Part shown: positions 40,289-48,697 of the stretch, in pieces | Layout of the letters: each line of letters opens with the position of its first letter | Position numbering within the stretch: the first letter of the stretch is position 1 | DNA from: Rouxiella silvae | GTDB lineage: Bacteria > Pseudomonadota > Gammaproteobacteria > Enterobacterales > Enterobacteriaceae | Direction of reading: 5' to 3' | Length of the DNA stretch: 58,339 nucleotides | NCBI RefSeq assembly: GCF_002093625.1 | Contig: NZ_MRWD01000033.1 | Location: forward strand, 1-58,339 | The notes under the pieces: generated by a model | Told to the model about the DNA's origin: nothing | Seen by the model: the letters and a program-made list of their open reading frames with translations, nothing else | The model's database searches: none | Translations under genes and position numbers: made by a program

Positions 40289-41696
40289 TCGGCATATCGT
40301 GATTGTCGGCGGTGGATTTTCCGGCACCGCGCTGGCTATTCAACTGGCGCGGCACGGCACTGCCGGGCTTAAGGTGACGGTAATTGAACCTCGCGAGCAG
40401 CTCGGGCGCGGGGTGGCCTACGGCACGCGAGACGCTGCGCACCGCATTAATGTTCCCGCCGAACGCATGCACCTTTCAGCCGCCGAAGAGGGAGATTTTG
40501 ACCGTTGGTTTCGCGCATCACCGGCCTATGAAAAAGATGCCGATGCCCGCTGGTATGACGGAAAAATCTATCCACAGCGTCAACATTTCGGTGCCTACAT
40601 CGGCGAGCAGTATGCGCTGGTGGCCGCGTCTTCGGCGGTAGTGCTCAGACACGTTCGCGACACTGCCGTCGGCTTCGATAACGGCAGTGTGATTACCGCA
40701 AGCGGTCAACGCTATCAGGCCGACGACATTGTGTTGGCCATTAGCCATCCGCCCCCCGCGTTGCCGAATATACTCAAAACGCTGAAAAATAATCCCGCGC
40801 TGATCGCCAACCCGTGGCAGGCCGACGCCTTTTCTGCCGTCGCGCCTGACGAACGTATAGCGATTATTGGCAGCGGATTGACTATGTCAGACGTGGTGGC
40901 CTCGTTGCATCGTCAGGGGCATCGGGGGTCTATTACTGCATTTTCGCGTCGGGGTCAGCTGCCGCGCCCAAATCTCAGCGGGCAATTTGAACCGCGTGCG
41001 CTGGACTACTCCCAGCCGCAGAGTGCCACGGCCCAGGGCTGGCTGCGCCGTATTCGTGATGAAGTGGCGCAAGCCGCCGAACAGAGTTTGCCGTGGCAAC
41101 TGGTGCTCGATGACATTCGCATCAACGGCCAACGCCTGTGGCAGCAGCTTTCTCTCAAAGAACAGCGACGTTTTCTGCGCCACCTTCGTCCTTGGTGGGA
41201 CGTACATCGCTATCGTATTGCGCCGCAGGTGAGTGCGGTATTACAGCAGTTGCAGGACGAACAACGTCTGAAGGTCAGAGCCGCGCGTTTAGCCGGTGCC
41301 ACCGCAGTGGGAAATGAACTGCAACTGACCCTAAAGCCGCGCGGCGCTGAACCTGAGGCACTAACCGTCGACAAAATTATCGTCACCACCGGGCCGGCGC
41401 ACGGTTCATTGCTCAGCAGTGATGCACTGCTCAGCCAACTGTCAGCGCAGGGACGCATTCAGGCTGACCCGCTAGCACTGGGTATTTGGGTGAATCCGCA
41501 GTCGCAAACGTTGAACGGCTCGGGAGAGGCTAATCCGCACCTGCTGGTGGTGGGACCAGCCGCACGAGGCCGTTTTGGCGAGCTGATGGGACTGCCGCAG
41601 GTGGCTGAACACGCCGAAAAGTTGGCCCATCAGTTACTTGATAATGCCGCGCATTCTCAGAACGGTCGATGTCCGGCCTCACTAAAAAACTTCTGA
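40281..41696 (+). CDS. FAD/NAD(P)-binding oxidoreductase
   Basis: 471 residues. The N-terminal FAD Rossmann motif is IVIVGGGFSGTALAIQLARH, followed by LGRGVAYGTRDAAHRINVPA, which is typical of the FAD-NAD(P)-binding family (NAD_binding_9). A second nucleotide motif, RIAIIGSGLTMSDVVASLHR, lies near residue 193, and LVVGPAARGRFGELMGLPQV near the end. Similar proteins accompany sulfonate or sulfone gene sets. It may reduce flavin or oxidise a sulfur intermediate. It overlaps sfnG by 8 bp, so it is translationally coupled. Its exact reaction is unknown. Confidence 0.85.
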   Translation: MASRHIVIVGGGFSGTALAIQLARHGTAGLKVTVIEPREQLGRGVAYGTRDAAHRINVPAERMHLSAAEEGDFDRWFRASPAYEKDADARWYDGKIYPQRQHFGAYIGEQYALVAASSAVVLRHVRDTAVGFDNGSVITASGQRYQADDIVLAISHPPPALPNILKTLKNNPALIANPWQADAFSAVAPDERIAIIGSGLTMSDVVASLHRQGHRGSITAFSRRGQLPRPNLSGQFEPRALDYSQPQSATAQGWLRRIRDEVAQAAEQSLPWQLVLDDIRINGQRLWQQLSLKEQRRFLRHLRPWWDVHRYRIAPQVSAVLQQLQDEQRLKVRAARLAGATAVGNELQLTLKPRGAEPEALTVDKIIVTTGPAHGSLLSSDALLSQLSAQGRIQADPLALGIWVNPQSQTLNGSGEANPHLLVVGPAARGRFGELMGLPQVAEHAEKLAHQLLDNAAHSQNGRCPASLKNF

Positions 41697-41736
41697 TTTT
41701 TTTCTGATGTCACTCTGATTTTTTTCTGATTTTTAC
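41693..41736 (+). repeat. four 11-bp tandem repeats beginning CTGAT
   Basis: CTGAT starts at 41693, 41704, 41715 and 41726, exactly 11 bp apart. The units are CTGATTTTTTT-like: three are followed by T-runs and one by GTCACT. The first overlaps the stop codon of the upstream gene. The array lies 60 bp before the next gene. Helically phased T-tracts could bend DNA or bind a regulator; a replication-slippage origin is also possible. Confidence 0.8.
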
Positions 41737-41795
41737 TCGGAACAACACCATTGGATCGGGCGGCCATGACTGACCCGTTTGCTTAGGAGTACGCT

Positions 41796-43205
41796 ATGTC
41801 ATCGCAACGTGAAATTCGCCTTAATGCTTTTGATATGAACTGTGTTGGCCACCAGTCACCTGGCTTGTGGAGGCATCCACGCGACCGCTCTTGGCAGTAT
41901 AAAGATTTATCATATTGGACTGATTTGGCCCGTTTGCTTGAGCGCGGCAAGTTTGATGGCCTGTTTATTGCCGACGTATTGGGCGTTTATGACGTGTTAA
42001 ACGGCAACAACGATGCCGCTATTCGTAACGCAACCCAGGTTCCGGTTAACGATCCGCTGGCGCTTATCACCCCGATGGCGCTGGTGACAGAACATCTCGG
42101 CTTTGGTCTGACGGCGTCACTCTCTTTTGAACATCCATACCCTTTCGCGCGCCGTCTTTCAACGCTGGATCACCTAACCAAGGGGCGTATCGGCTGGAAC
42201 ATTGTGACGTCCTATCTCGAGAGCGGTGCCCGCAATATTGGTTATAAAGAGCAAACTGGGCACGATGCGCGCTATGACTATGCCGATGAGTATCTGCAAG
42301 TGGTTTATAAGCTGCTTGAGGGCAGTTGGGAAGAGGGGGCGATTCTGCGCGATCGTGAGCGTGGTGTTTTCAGTGATCCAAGCAAAATACATCCTATTAA
42401 TCATCAGGGAACCTTCTTCCAGGTGCCCGGCATTCACCTCTGTGAACCTTCGCCACAGCGTACGCCGGTGCTTTATCAGGCGGGGGCGTCGAGCCGTGGA
42501 AAACAGTTTGCAGCCGAGCACGCCGAATGCGTGTTCGTTGCCGCGCCGTCAAAAGTGTTGCTGAAAAAAACCGTCGCCGATATCCGACGCCGCGCAGAAG
42601 AGGCAGGGCGTGACCCGCACAGTATTCTTATTTTCAATCTGCAAACGGTGATTGTGGGGGAAACCGACCAGCAGGCACAGGCTAAATGGCAAGAATACAA
42701 AAGCTATGTCAGCTATGAAGGCGCACTGGCGTTGATTTCAGGCTGGACCGGCATTGATTTTGGCCAGTATCAGCCCGATCAGGTGCTGAAACACCTGCAC
42801 ACCAACGCCATTCAATCGGCGGTAGAAACATTCTCTACCGCCGACCCAAATCGCCAGTGGACCGTGCAGGGTCTGGCTGACTGGGTCGGCATCGGCGGTT
42901 TTGGTCCGCTGCTGGTGGGCAGTGCGCAAACCGTGGCCGATGAGTTACAGAGTTGGGTAGAAGAAACCGACGTTGACGGCTTTAATCTTGCCTACGCGGT
43001 GACCCACGAAACCTTCACCGACGTTGTTGACCTGTTGGTTCCCGAGCTGCAAAAGCGCGGCGTTTACAAGCAGGATTATCAAACGGGCACTCTACGTGAA
43101 AAACTGTTTAACAAGAGTGCGCGGTTGCAGGAGCCGCATCCGGGTGCCGGTTATCGCCGTGCCGCTCACACAGAAACTCAGCCGGTGGGAGTGGACCTGC
43201 CATGA
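41796..43205 (+). CDS. NtaA/SnaA/DszA-family FMNH2-dependent monooxygenase
   Basis: 469 residues, LLM class: LNAFDMNCVGHQSPGLWRHP at the N-terminus, FDGLFIADVLGVYDV, LTASLSFEHPYPFARRLSTL, GRIGWNIVTSYLESGARNIG and VLYQAGASSRGKQFAAEHAE. DszA of this family cleaves dibenzothiophene sulfone, NtaA nitrilotriacetate. In this locus the substrate is probably a sulfone or sulfonate. The enzyme is a clear paralogue of that at 51130. It follows AGGAG and overlaps the MetN-like gene by 4 bp (ATGA), so transporter and enzyme are coupled. Confidence 0.93.
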   Translation: MSSQREIRLNAFDMNCVGHQSPGLWRHPRDRSWQYKDLSYWTDLARLLERGKFDGLFIADVLGVYDVLNGNNDAAIRNATQVPVNDPLALITPMALVTEHLGFGLTASLSFEHPYPFARRLSTLDHLTKGRIGWNIVTSYLESGARNIGYKEQTGHDARYDYADEYLQVVYKLLEGSWEEGAILRDRERGVFSDPSKIHPINHQGTFFQVPGIHLCEPSPQRTPVLYQAGASSRGKQFAAEHAECVFVAAPSKVLLKKTVADIRRRAEEAGRDPHSILIFNLQTVIVGETDQQAQAKWQEYKSYVSYEGALALISGWTGIDFGQYQPDQVLKHLHTNAIQSAVETFSTADPNRQWTVQGLADWVGIGGFGPLLVGSAQTVADELQSWVEETDVDGFNLAYAVTHETFTDVVDLLVPELQKRGVYKQDYQTGTLREKLFNKSARLQEPHPGAGYRRAAHTETQPVGVDLP

Positions 43206-44218
43206 TTGAAATCGACAGCCTGCATAAACAGTATCTTACACCGGATGGCCGAGGGGTTGAGGTGTTAAAAGGCGTCTCCCTCACTGTGCCTGCCGCCTCA
43301 ATTACTGCGGTGGTCGGGCCGAGCGGTGCGGGGAAGTCGACGCTGGCAAAATGCATCAGCCTGCTCGAAAAACCCACTTCCGGCAGCATTCGGGTCAATG
43401 GCAAAGACCTGTCAAGGCTTTCTGGGGAGGCGCTACGCCGTGAGCGTCGCGCTATTGGTACGGTTTTTCAGTCTTCTGCTCTGCTCCAGCGTAAAACAGC
43501 ATGGGAGAATATTGCGCTGCCGCTGGAGTGGCTCGGTGTTGTGCCCAAAGACATTAAACGTCACGTTGGGCAACTGCTAGAAAGCGTAGGGCTAGCGGAT
43601 AAATCCCAATTTTACCCCTCACAGCTTTCCGGTGGGCAACGCCAAAGGGTCGGTATTGCCCGCGCGCTGGCGCTGAAGCCTTCTGTGCTGTTGGCCGATG
43701 AGGCTACCTCAGGGCTGGATCCCGAGGCAACACAATCAATTTTGACTCTGCTAAAACAGCTGCGAGACCAGTTTGGTTTGGCCATTGTGTTGATAACACA
43801 CGAGATGGACGTCGTGCGCAGCGCGGCGGATGCAGTGGCTGAGATACGTGACGGCAGACTTTTGCAACACGGCACACTTCAGGCACTGCTTGCCCAACCA
43901 GAATCTCGCCTTGGTCAGCAGCTTTTCCCGCTTCAGCCGATTGATGCCAGCTGTGATTTGGTGTTGCAGCTGAGCTATGGCGATCGCCGACTCGCCACCG
44001 ATTGGATAAGCCAGCTCAGTCAGCAGCACCATTTGCAGATTGATGTGCTGGCCGCCCACGTCGAAAAGGTGGGCGACAGGCTCGCGGGAAGAATGCGCAT
44101 TGGCGTGCGTTTTAACCATCGGTCGGTCGATATTCAAACGCTCATCCAGCAGCTCTATCAACTCGGCATCAACTCGGACGTTATACAGACCACTCAGCTG
44201 TGGCAGGAGGCAGTATGA
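43202..44218 (+). CDS. MetN-like ABC transporter ATP-binding protein
   Basis: 338 residues: Walker A GPSGAGKSTLAKCISLLEKP, IGTVFQSSALLQRKTAWENI, signature LSGGQRQRVGIARALALKPS, Walker B LLADEATSGLDPEATQSIL, and ITHEMDVVRSAADAVAEIRD. A C-terminal NIL regulatory domain (about 265-335, CDLVLQLSYGDRR ... GINSDVIQTTQLW) places it in the methionine uptake MetN family. The context of sulfur monooxygenases suggests a methionine-like or other organosulfur substrate. Starts and stops overlap (ATGA) on both sides. Confidence 0.93.
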   Translation: MIEIDSLHKQYLTPDGRGVEVLKGVSLTVPAASITAVVGPSGAGKSTLAKCISLLEKPTSGSIRVNGKDLSRLSGEALRRERRAIGTVFQSSALLQRKTAWENIALPLEWLGVVPKDIKRHVGQLLESVGLADKSQFYPSQLSGGQRQRVGIARALALKPSVLLADEATSGLDPEATQSILTLLKQLRDQFGLAIVLITHEMDVVRSAADAVAEIRDGRLLQHGTLQALLAQPESRLGQQLFPLQPIDASCDLVLQLSYGDRRLATDWISQLSQQHHLQIDVLAAHVEKVGDRLAGRMRIGVRFNHRSVDIQTLIQQLYQLGINSDVIQTTQLWQEAV

Positions 44219-44919
44219 AACCGGTTGATGTGATGAGTCAGGATACACCCTGGAGCCAAATTCACACCCTAATGCTGCCAGCCTATCTTGAAACCTGGTT
44301 GATGGTCGGCATCGTTATGCTGTTTGTGGTGACCCTTGGAGGCCTGCTGGGCATCGTTTTATTCAACACCTCAAAACGCGGACTGTTTGCACAGCCAGGC
44401 GTTAATCACGCTCTGAGCTGGTTGGTGAATATGGGCCGTTCGCTGCCGTTTTTGGTGCTGATGGCGGCAATTATTCCTTTCACCTTCTGGTTAACCGGTA
44501 CCACCATCGGTATTCCTGCGGCAGTGATCCCGATGATTGTTGCCGGCACGCCGTTTTTTGCCCGCCTGGTGGAAAACGCGCTGCGGGAATTACCGGCCGA
44601 CGTCACCGCCGTAGGACTGGTTTCGGGTGGGTCAACTTGGCAAATAATTTCACGGGCGCAAATCAGCGAAGCCCTGCCGGCGATTGTGGCGGCAATCGTT
44701 CTGAATCTTATTTCGATGATTGAGTATTCCGCCATTGCCGGCACCATCGGCGCGGGTGGTATCGGTTATCTGGCCGTGGTGTATGGCTATCAGCGCTTTG
44801 ATAACCACATCATGATTGCCACCATCGTCGTGCTTATCGTCACTATTCAATTGATTCAATTTATTGGCGATCGACTGGTCGCCTCTCTTCAACACGCAAA
44901 GGGTACACATTCATCATGA
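44215..44919 (+). CDS. MetI-like ABC transporter permease
   Basis: 234 residues with five membrane segments: LETWLMVGIVMLFVVTLGGL, NMGRSLPFLVLMAAIIPFT, the coupling loop ENALRELPADVTAVGLVSGG and IEYSAIAGTIGAGGIGYLAV, all MetI hallmarks. ATG 44215, preceded by AGGAGG, overlaps the stop of the MetN-like gene. It forms the channel of the organosulfur importer. Confidence 0.93.
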   Translation: MKPVDVMSQDTPWSQIHTLMLPAYLETWLMVGIVMLFVVTLGGLLGIVLFNTSKRGLFAQPGVNHALSWLVNMGRSLPFLVLMAAIIPFTFWLTGTTIGIPAAVIPMIVAGTPFFARLVENALRELPADVTAVGLVSGGSTWQIISRAQISEALPAIVAAIVLNLISMIEYSAIAGTIGAGGIGYLAVVYGYQRFDNHIMIATIVVLIVTIQLIQFIGDRLVASLQHAKGTHSS

Positions 44920-45791
44920 CGCAGCAAGATTTTGAAATTAAAAAGAAGAAAAACTGGCCGTGGGTAGCGCTGGTCGTGGCGATAATAGTCATAGCCGCCT
45001 TGGCTTGGCATTTTACCTCTCAGCAACGCGACGCAGTGACGTTTGGCACGACGTTAAAAGTGCACTTTGAACCCGCAATGGCCGGTGAGCAGAAGCTTAT
45101 CGAGTACGTTGCACAAAATATTGCCCCCGATTACGGCATAAAAATCGAGGCTGTGGGCCTTCAGGATCCGGTTCAGGCCGACAGAGCCGTAGCCGACGGT
45201 CAGTATGCCGCCACGGTTTATCAGCATCAGTGGTGGCTCAAGCAGGTTGTTGACGCCAATAAATTTGCACTCACACCCACGATGCCGCTGTTCCAATGGG
45301 CGTTTGGAATTTACTCGGACCGCTATCATTCCATCGATGAGCTGCCGCAGGGTGCCGAAATCGTTGTGCCAAACGACGGAGCCAATCAGGGGCAGGCACT
45401 TTGGCTGCTCCAGCGTATTGGACTGATCGGCCTCAACCCGGCTGTTGAGCCACGTACCGCGAAATTGTCAGATATTAAAGAAAATCCTCACAACTTTACG
45501 TTCAAAGAGCTGGACTTGTTAACCATGCCTCGCGCTTTAAATTCGGTGGACGCGGCAATTGGCTATGTTTCTCAGTTTGATGCCGGAAAAGTGCCTCGTG
45601 ATAAAGGCATTTTGTTCCCTGCCGCGCCAAAAACCTTTGCTTCGCAGCTGGTGATCGGTACGCCTTATCTTAATGAAGAAAATATTATCAAACTGAAAAA
45701 AGCCTTTGCTGACCCACGTTTGCAGCAGTGGTTAAAAGAGACAAACGACCCGTTGGTCCGAGGTGTATTAGTGCCCGTCTCAGCAGAGTAA
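44916..45791 (+). CDS. MetQ/NlpA-family binding protein with a membrane anchor, no lipobox
   Basis: 291 residues. The fold is NlpA/MetQ: KVHFEPAMAGEQKLIEYVAQ, YAATVYQHQWWLKQV, VVPNDGANQGQALWLLQRIG, NSVDAAIGYVSQF. The N-terminus differs from MetQ: a basic stretch (KKKKNWPW) and one hydrophobic helix (about 16-31, VALVVAIIVIAALAW) without the lipobox Cys. It is probably held by an uncleaved signal anchor rather than by lipid. It binds the substrate for the MetNI-like transporter, and ATGA coupling links it to the permease. Confidence 0.9.
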   Translation: MTQQDFEIKKKKNWPWVALVVAIIVIAALAWHFTSQQRDAVTFGTTLKVHFEPAMAGEQKLIEYVAQNIAPDYGIKIEAVGLQDPVQADRAVADGQYAATVYQHQWWLKQVVDANKFALTPTMPLFQWAFGIYSDRYHSIDELPQGAEIVVPNDGANQGQALWLLQRIGLIGLNPAVEPRTAKLSDIKENPHNFTFKELDLLTMPRALNSVDAAIGYVSQFDAGKVPRDKGILFPAAPKTFASQLVIGTPYLNEENIIKLKKAFADPRLQQWLKETNDPLVRGVLVPVSAE

Positions 45792-45813
45792 ATCTTCGAT
45801 ATTTTAATCCCCC

Positions 45814-45844
45814 ACCGGGCTAGCGTAATGCTAACCCGGTTTTC
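45814..45844 (+). terminator. intrinsic terminator after the MetNIQ-like operon
   Basis: ACCGGGCTAGC-gtaat-GCTAACCCGGT forms an 11-bp stem with one mismatch, followed by TTTTCG. It lies 23 bp after the binding protein stop codon, so the genes from 45999 on probably have their own promoter in the remaining 150-bp gap. Confidence 0.85.
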
Positions 45845-45998
45845 GTGCTGAACTTAAAGTTAGATAACTTATTGATTTTAATGAATTTAATATCAATATT
45901 TGTTGTTTGTTTTTCCCCTCACTGCGTTTTATAACTTCATCTGTTCGCCTGCAAACCATTCTCAATATTTGTCTTCACATTAAAAACACGAGGGTACT

Positions 45999-47486
45999 AT
46001 GAGCACGATAAACATCGACGACGGCATCGCCTCACCGCCGCCGCAGTCAACGCCGATTCGTTCGGTTGGCGACGTCGCCAACCTGATTAACAGCCGTTCT
46101 AACAAAAACAGCTATGCCCGCTGGATTGTATTCCTTGCGCTGGGTGGCGTATTCCTAGATGCCTATGACCTGACTACGCTGTCCTACGGCATTGATGACG
46201 TGGTTAAAGACTTTGGCCTGACACCAACGATAACCGGTCTGGTGACCTCCTCAATTATGATTGGCACCATTGTGGGTAATTTGCTTGGAGGATGGCTCAC
46301 CGACAAATACGGACGCTACTCGGTATTTATGGCCGACATGCTGTTCTTCGTGGTCTCGGCTATCGCCGCAGGGCTGGCACCGAACGTTTGGGTGCTGATT
46401 GGCGCACGTTTCCTGATGGGGGTAGGCGTCGGCATTGACCTGCCGGTCGCGATGGCCTACCTGGCGGAGTTCTCGAAGTTTACCGGTAAAGCCAACAAAG
46501 CCTCGCGGCTGGCGGCCTGGTGCCCAATGTGGTACGCCGCTTCTTCGGTATGTTTCTTCATTATCTTCGGACTTTATTTTGTCCTGCCAAAAGAGCACAT
46601 CGACTGGCTGTGGCGCGCTTCGCTGCTGTTTGGTGCCGTGCCCGCGCTGTTGATTATTGCGGTGCGCAGCAAGTTTATGAATGAGTCTCCGCTGTGGGCT
46701 GCCAATCAGGGCGACCTGAGCGGCGCGGCGCGCATTCTGCGAGATTCCTACGGCATTGATGCGCATGAAGATAAATCGGTCTCTCAGACAGAGGCTAAAA
46801 AAACACCGCCTAAAGTCAGCTTCCGCATTTTGTTCCAAAAGCCTTACCGTGAGAGAACCATTGTCGCGGGCGTAATGAACGTGTGTATCTCCTTTGAGTA
46901 CACGGCGATTGCTTTCTTTCTGCCCTCGATACTGGCGCAGTTCCTGGGGGCTGGCGTCTTTGAAACTATCTCAGCTTCGCTCGGGCTCAACGCGCTGTTC
47001 GCCTTCACTGGCGGCCTGCTAGGCATGCGTCTGGCGTGGAAATTCCCTTCGCGTCACGTCGCTATTGCCGGTTTCGCCCTGCAGTTTATTGCCTTGGTCT
47101 CTCTGGCGCTGATCGGTCATCCGCAGGCGATTATCGGCGTAGTGTTTGCCATCGCGATGCTGGGTCTATGGCTGTTTGCCGAAGGCTTTGGTCCTGGGGC
47201 GCAGTTAATGATCTACCCAGCACTTTCCTATCCTACACACATTCGCGCCACCGGCGTCGGTTTCAGCCGTTCGCTTTCCGGCATCGGCAGCGCGCTGGCA
47301 CTGTTTATTCTGCCTATTCTACAGGCCAGCTTTGGCACCAACATGTTCTGGATAGTCTCTCTCAGCGCCATTATCCCCATCGTTTTCCTACTGGTCGTCC
47401 GCTTTGAGCCGACGCGCCACGACATTGATGCCCCTGAAGTTCAGGACTCTGAAAATCACGCCCACCCTGGAGAACAACATGTCTGA
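45999..47486 (+). CDS. MFS transporter of the aromatic acid/metabolite:H+ symporter type
   Basis: 495 residues with 12 membrane segments and soluble ends. Segment 1 holds LGGVFLDAYDLTTLSYGI, followed by GGWLTDKYGRYSVFMADMLF (motif A), GARFLMGVGVGIDLPVAMAY and, late, LWLFAEGFGPGAQLMIYPAL. Related MFS proteins import carboxylates and aromatic acids. The downstream monooxygenase genes suggest a sulfur-containing substrate for it. RBS GAGGG. Its last 8 bases overlap the next gene, giving coupling. Confidence 0.9.
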   Translation: MSTINIDDGIASPPPQSTPIRSVGDVANLINSRSNKNSYARWIVFLALGGVFLDAYDLTTLSYGIDDVVKDFGLTPTITGLVTSSIMIGTIVGNLLGGWLTDKYGRYSVFMADMLFFVVSAIAAGLAPNVWVLIGARFLMGVGVGIDLPVAMAYLAEFSKFTGKANKASRLAAWCPMWYAASSVCFFIIFGLYFVLPKEHIDWLWRASLLFGAVPALLIIAVRSKFMNESPLWAANQGDLSGAARILRDSYGIDAHEDKSVSQTEAKKTPPKVSFRILFQKPYRERTIVAGVMNVCISFEYTAIAFFLPSILAQFLGAGVFETISASLGLNALFAFTGGLLGMRLAWKFPSRHVAIAGFALQFIALVSLALIGHPQAIIGVVFAIAMLGLWLFAEGFGPGAQLMIYPALSYPTHIRATGVGFSRSLSGIGSALALFILPILQASFGTNMFWIVSLSAIIPIVFLLVVRFEPTRHDIDAPEVQDSENHAHPGEQHV

Positions 47487-48687
47487 ACCCCTGACAACGC
47501 AGTATGAGATTTTGGCGGCTCGTTTTCGGCCGCTGTTTGCTCGCATAGCTGAAGGCGCAGTAGAGCGCGAAACAACCCGCTCACTGGCCTTCGAGCCGAT
47601 TCGCTGGCTGAAAGAGGCTGGCTTTGGCACGCTTCGTATTCCGGTCGAAGAGGGCGGCTTGGGTGCTTCGCTGCCGCAGCTGTTTCAACTGCTGACCGAA
47701 CTGGCCGAAGCTGACTCTAATCTGCCGCAGGCGCTGCGTGCCCATTTTGCATTTGTTGAAGACAGGCTTAACCAACCCGACAGTGAAGAGAGAAAGCGCT
47801 GGTTTAGACGTTTTATCGACGGGGAGCTGGTAGGCAGCGGATGGACAGAAATTGGCAACCTCAAGCTGGGCGAGGTGGTGACTAAAGTGACCCCGACGCC
47901 AAACGGTTGGACGCTGAACGGTCATAAATTTTACAGCACAGGCACCCTGTACGCGGACTGGATCGATGTGTATGCCCAGCGTGAAGACAATGGCCGCGAC
48001 GTGATTGTGCTGGTCAATACCCAGCAGTCCGGCGTGATCCGTGAAGACGACTGGGACGGCTTTGGTCAACGGCTGACCGGCAGTGGAACGACGCGTTTCG
48101 AACAAGCGCAGGTTGAGGCCGCGCACGTTTACGATTTCAGCGAGCGTTTTCACTACCAAACCGCTTTCTATCAGCACGTGTTGTTATCCACGCTGGCCGG
48201 TATTGCGCGCGCTGTCACCCGCGATGCCGCGCACGGCGTGGCCCAGCGCAAACGTATTTATAGTCACAGCAACGCTCGGCTGGTTAAGCAGGACGTACAG
48301 GTTTTACAGGTAGTGGGACAAATTTCGAGCTGGGCCTATGCGGTTGAGGCGACGGTGCAGCAGGCCACGCACTCGCTACAAAAAGCCTATGAACGCCACG
48401 ACAGCGGCGACGAGGCGGCGATTCGTCAGGCCAACGTGCAGGCGGAAGTTGACTCGGCCAAGGCGCAGGTGATTGCCAGTGACCTGGTGCCGCGCGCTGC
48501 CACCGAGTTGTTTAATGCCCTAGGCGCGTCGGATACCCGAACCAGCAAGGCGCTGGACCGCCACTGGCGCAATGCGCGCACCGTGGCATCACATAATCCG
48601 GTGATTTATAAAACGCGCAACGTCGGCGACTGGGAAGTTAACGGCAACGAACCGACCTTTATCTGGCAAATCGGCAACGGTGAATGA
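47479..48687 (+). CDS. DszC-like acyl-CoA dehydrogenase-fold flavin monooxygenase
   Basis: 402 residues from ATG 47479 (after GGAGAACAAC). ACAD-fold landmarks: FGTLRIPVEEGGLGASLPQL, GSGWTEIGNL, LNGHKFYSTGTLYADWIDVY, DDWDGFGQRLTGSGTTRFEQ and the C-terminal ALDRHWRNARTVASHNPVIY. DszC and related group D flavin monooxygenases use FMNH2 and O2 to oxidise organic sulfur or nitrogen; they are not true acyl-CoA dehydrogenases. It is paralogous to the next two gene products. It overlaps the MFS gene by 8 bp. Confidence 0.9.
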   Translation: MSEPLTTQYEILAARFRPLFARIAEGAVERETTRSLAFEPIRWLKEAGFGTLRIPVEEGGLGASLPQLFQLLTELAEADSNLPQALRAHFAFVEDRLNQPDSEERKRWFRRFIDGELVGSGWTEIGNLKLGEVVTKVTPTPNGWTLNGHKFYSTGTLYADWIDVYAQREDNGRDVIVLVNTQQSGVIREDDWDGFGQRLTGSGTTRFEQAQVEAAHVYDFSERFHYQTAFYQHVLLSTLAGIARAVTRDAAHGVAQRKRIYSHSNARLVKQDVQVLQVVGQISSWAYAVEATVQQATHSLQKAYERHDSGDEAAIRQANVQAEVDSAKAQVIASDLVPRAATELFNALGASDTRTSKALDRHWRNARTVASHNPVIYKTRNVGDWEVNGNEPTFIWQIGNGE

Positions 48688-48697
48688 GGATAATACA

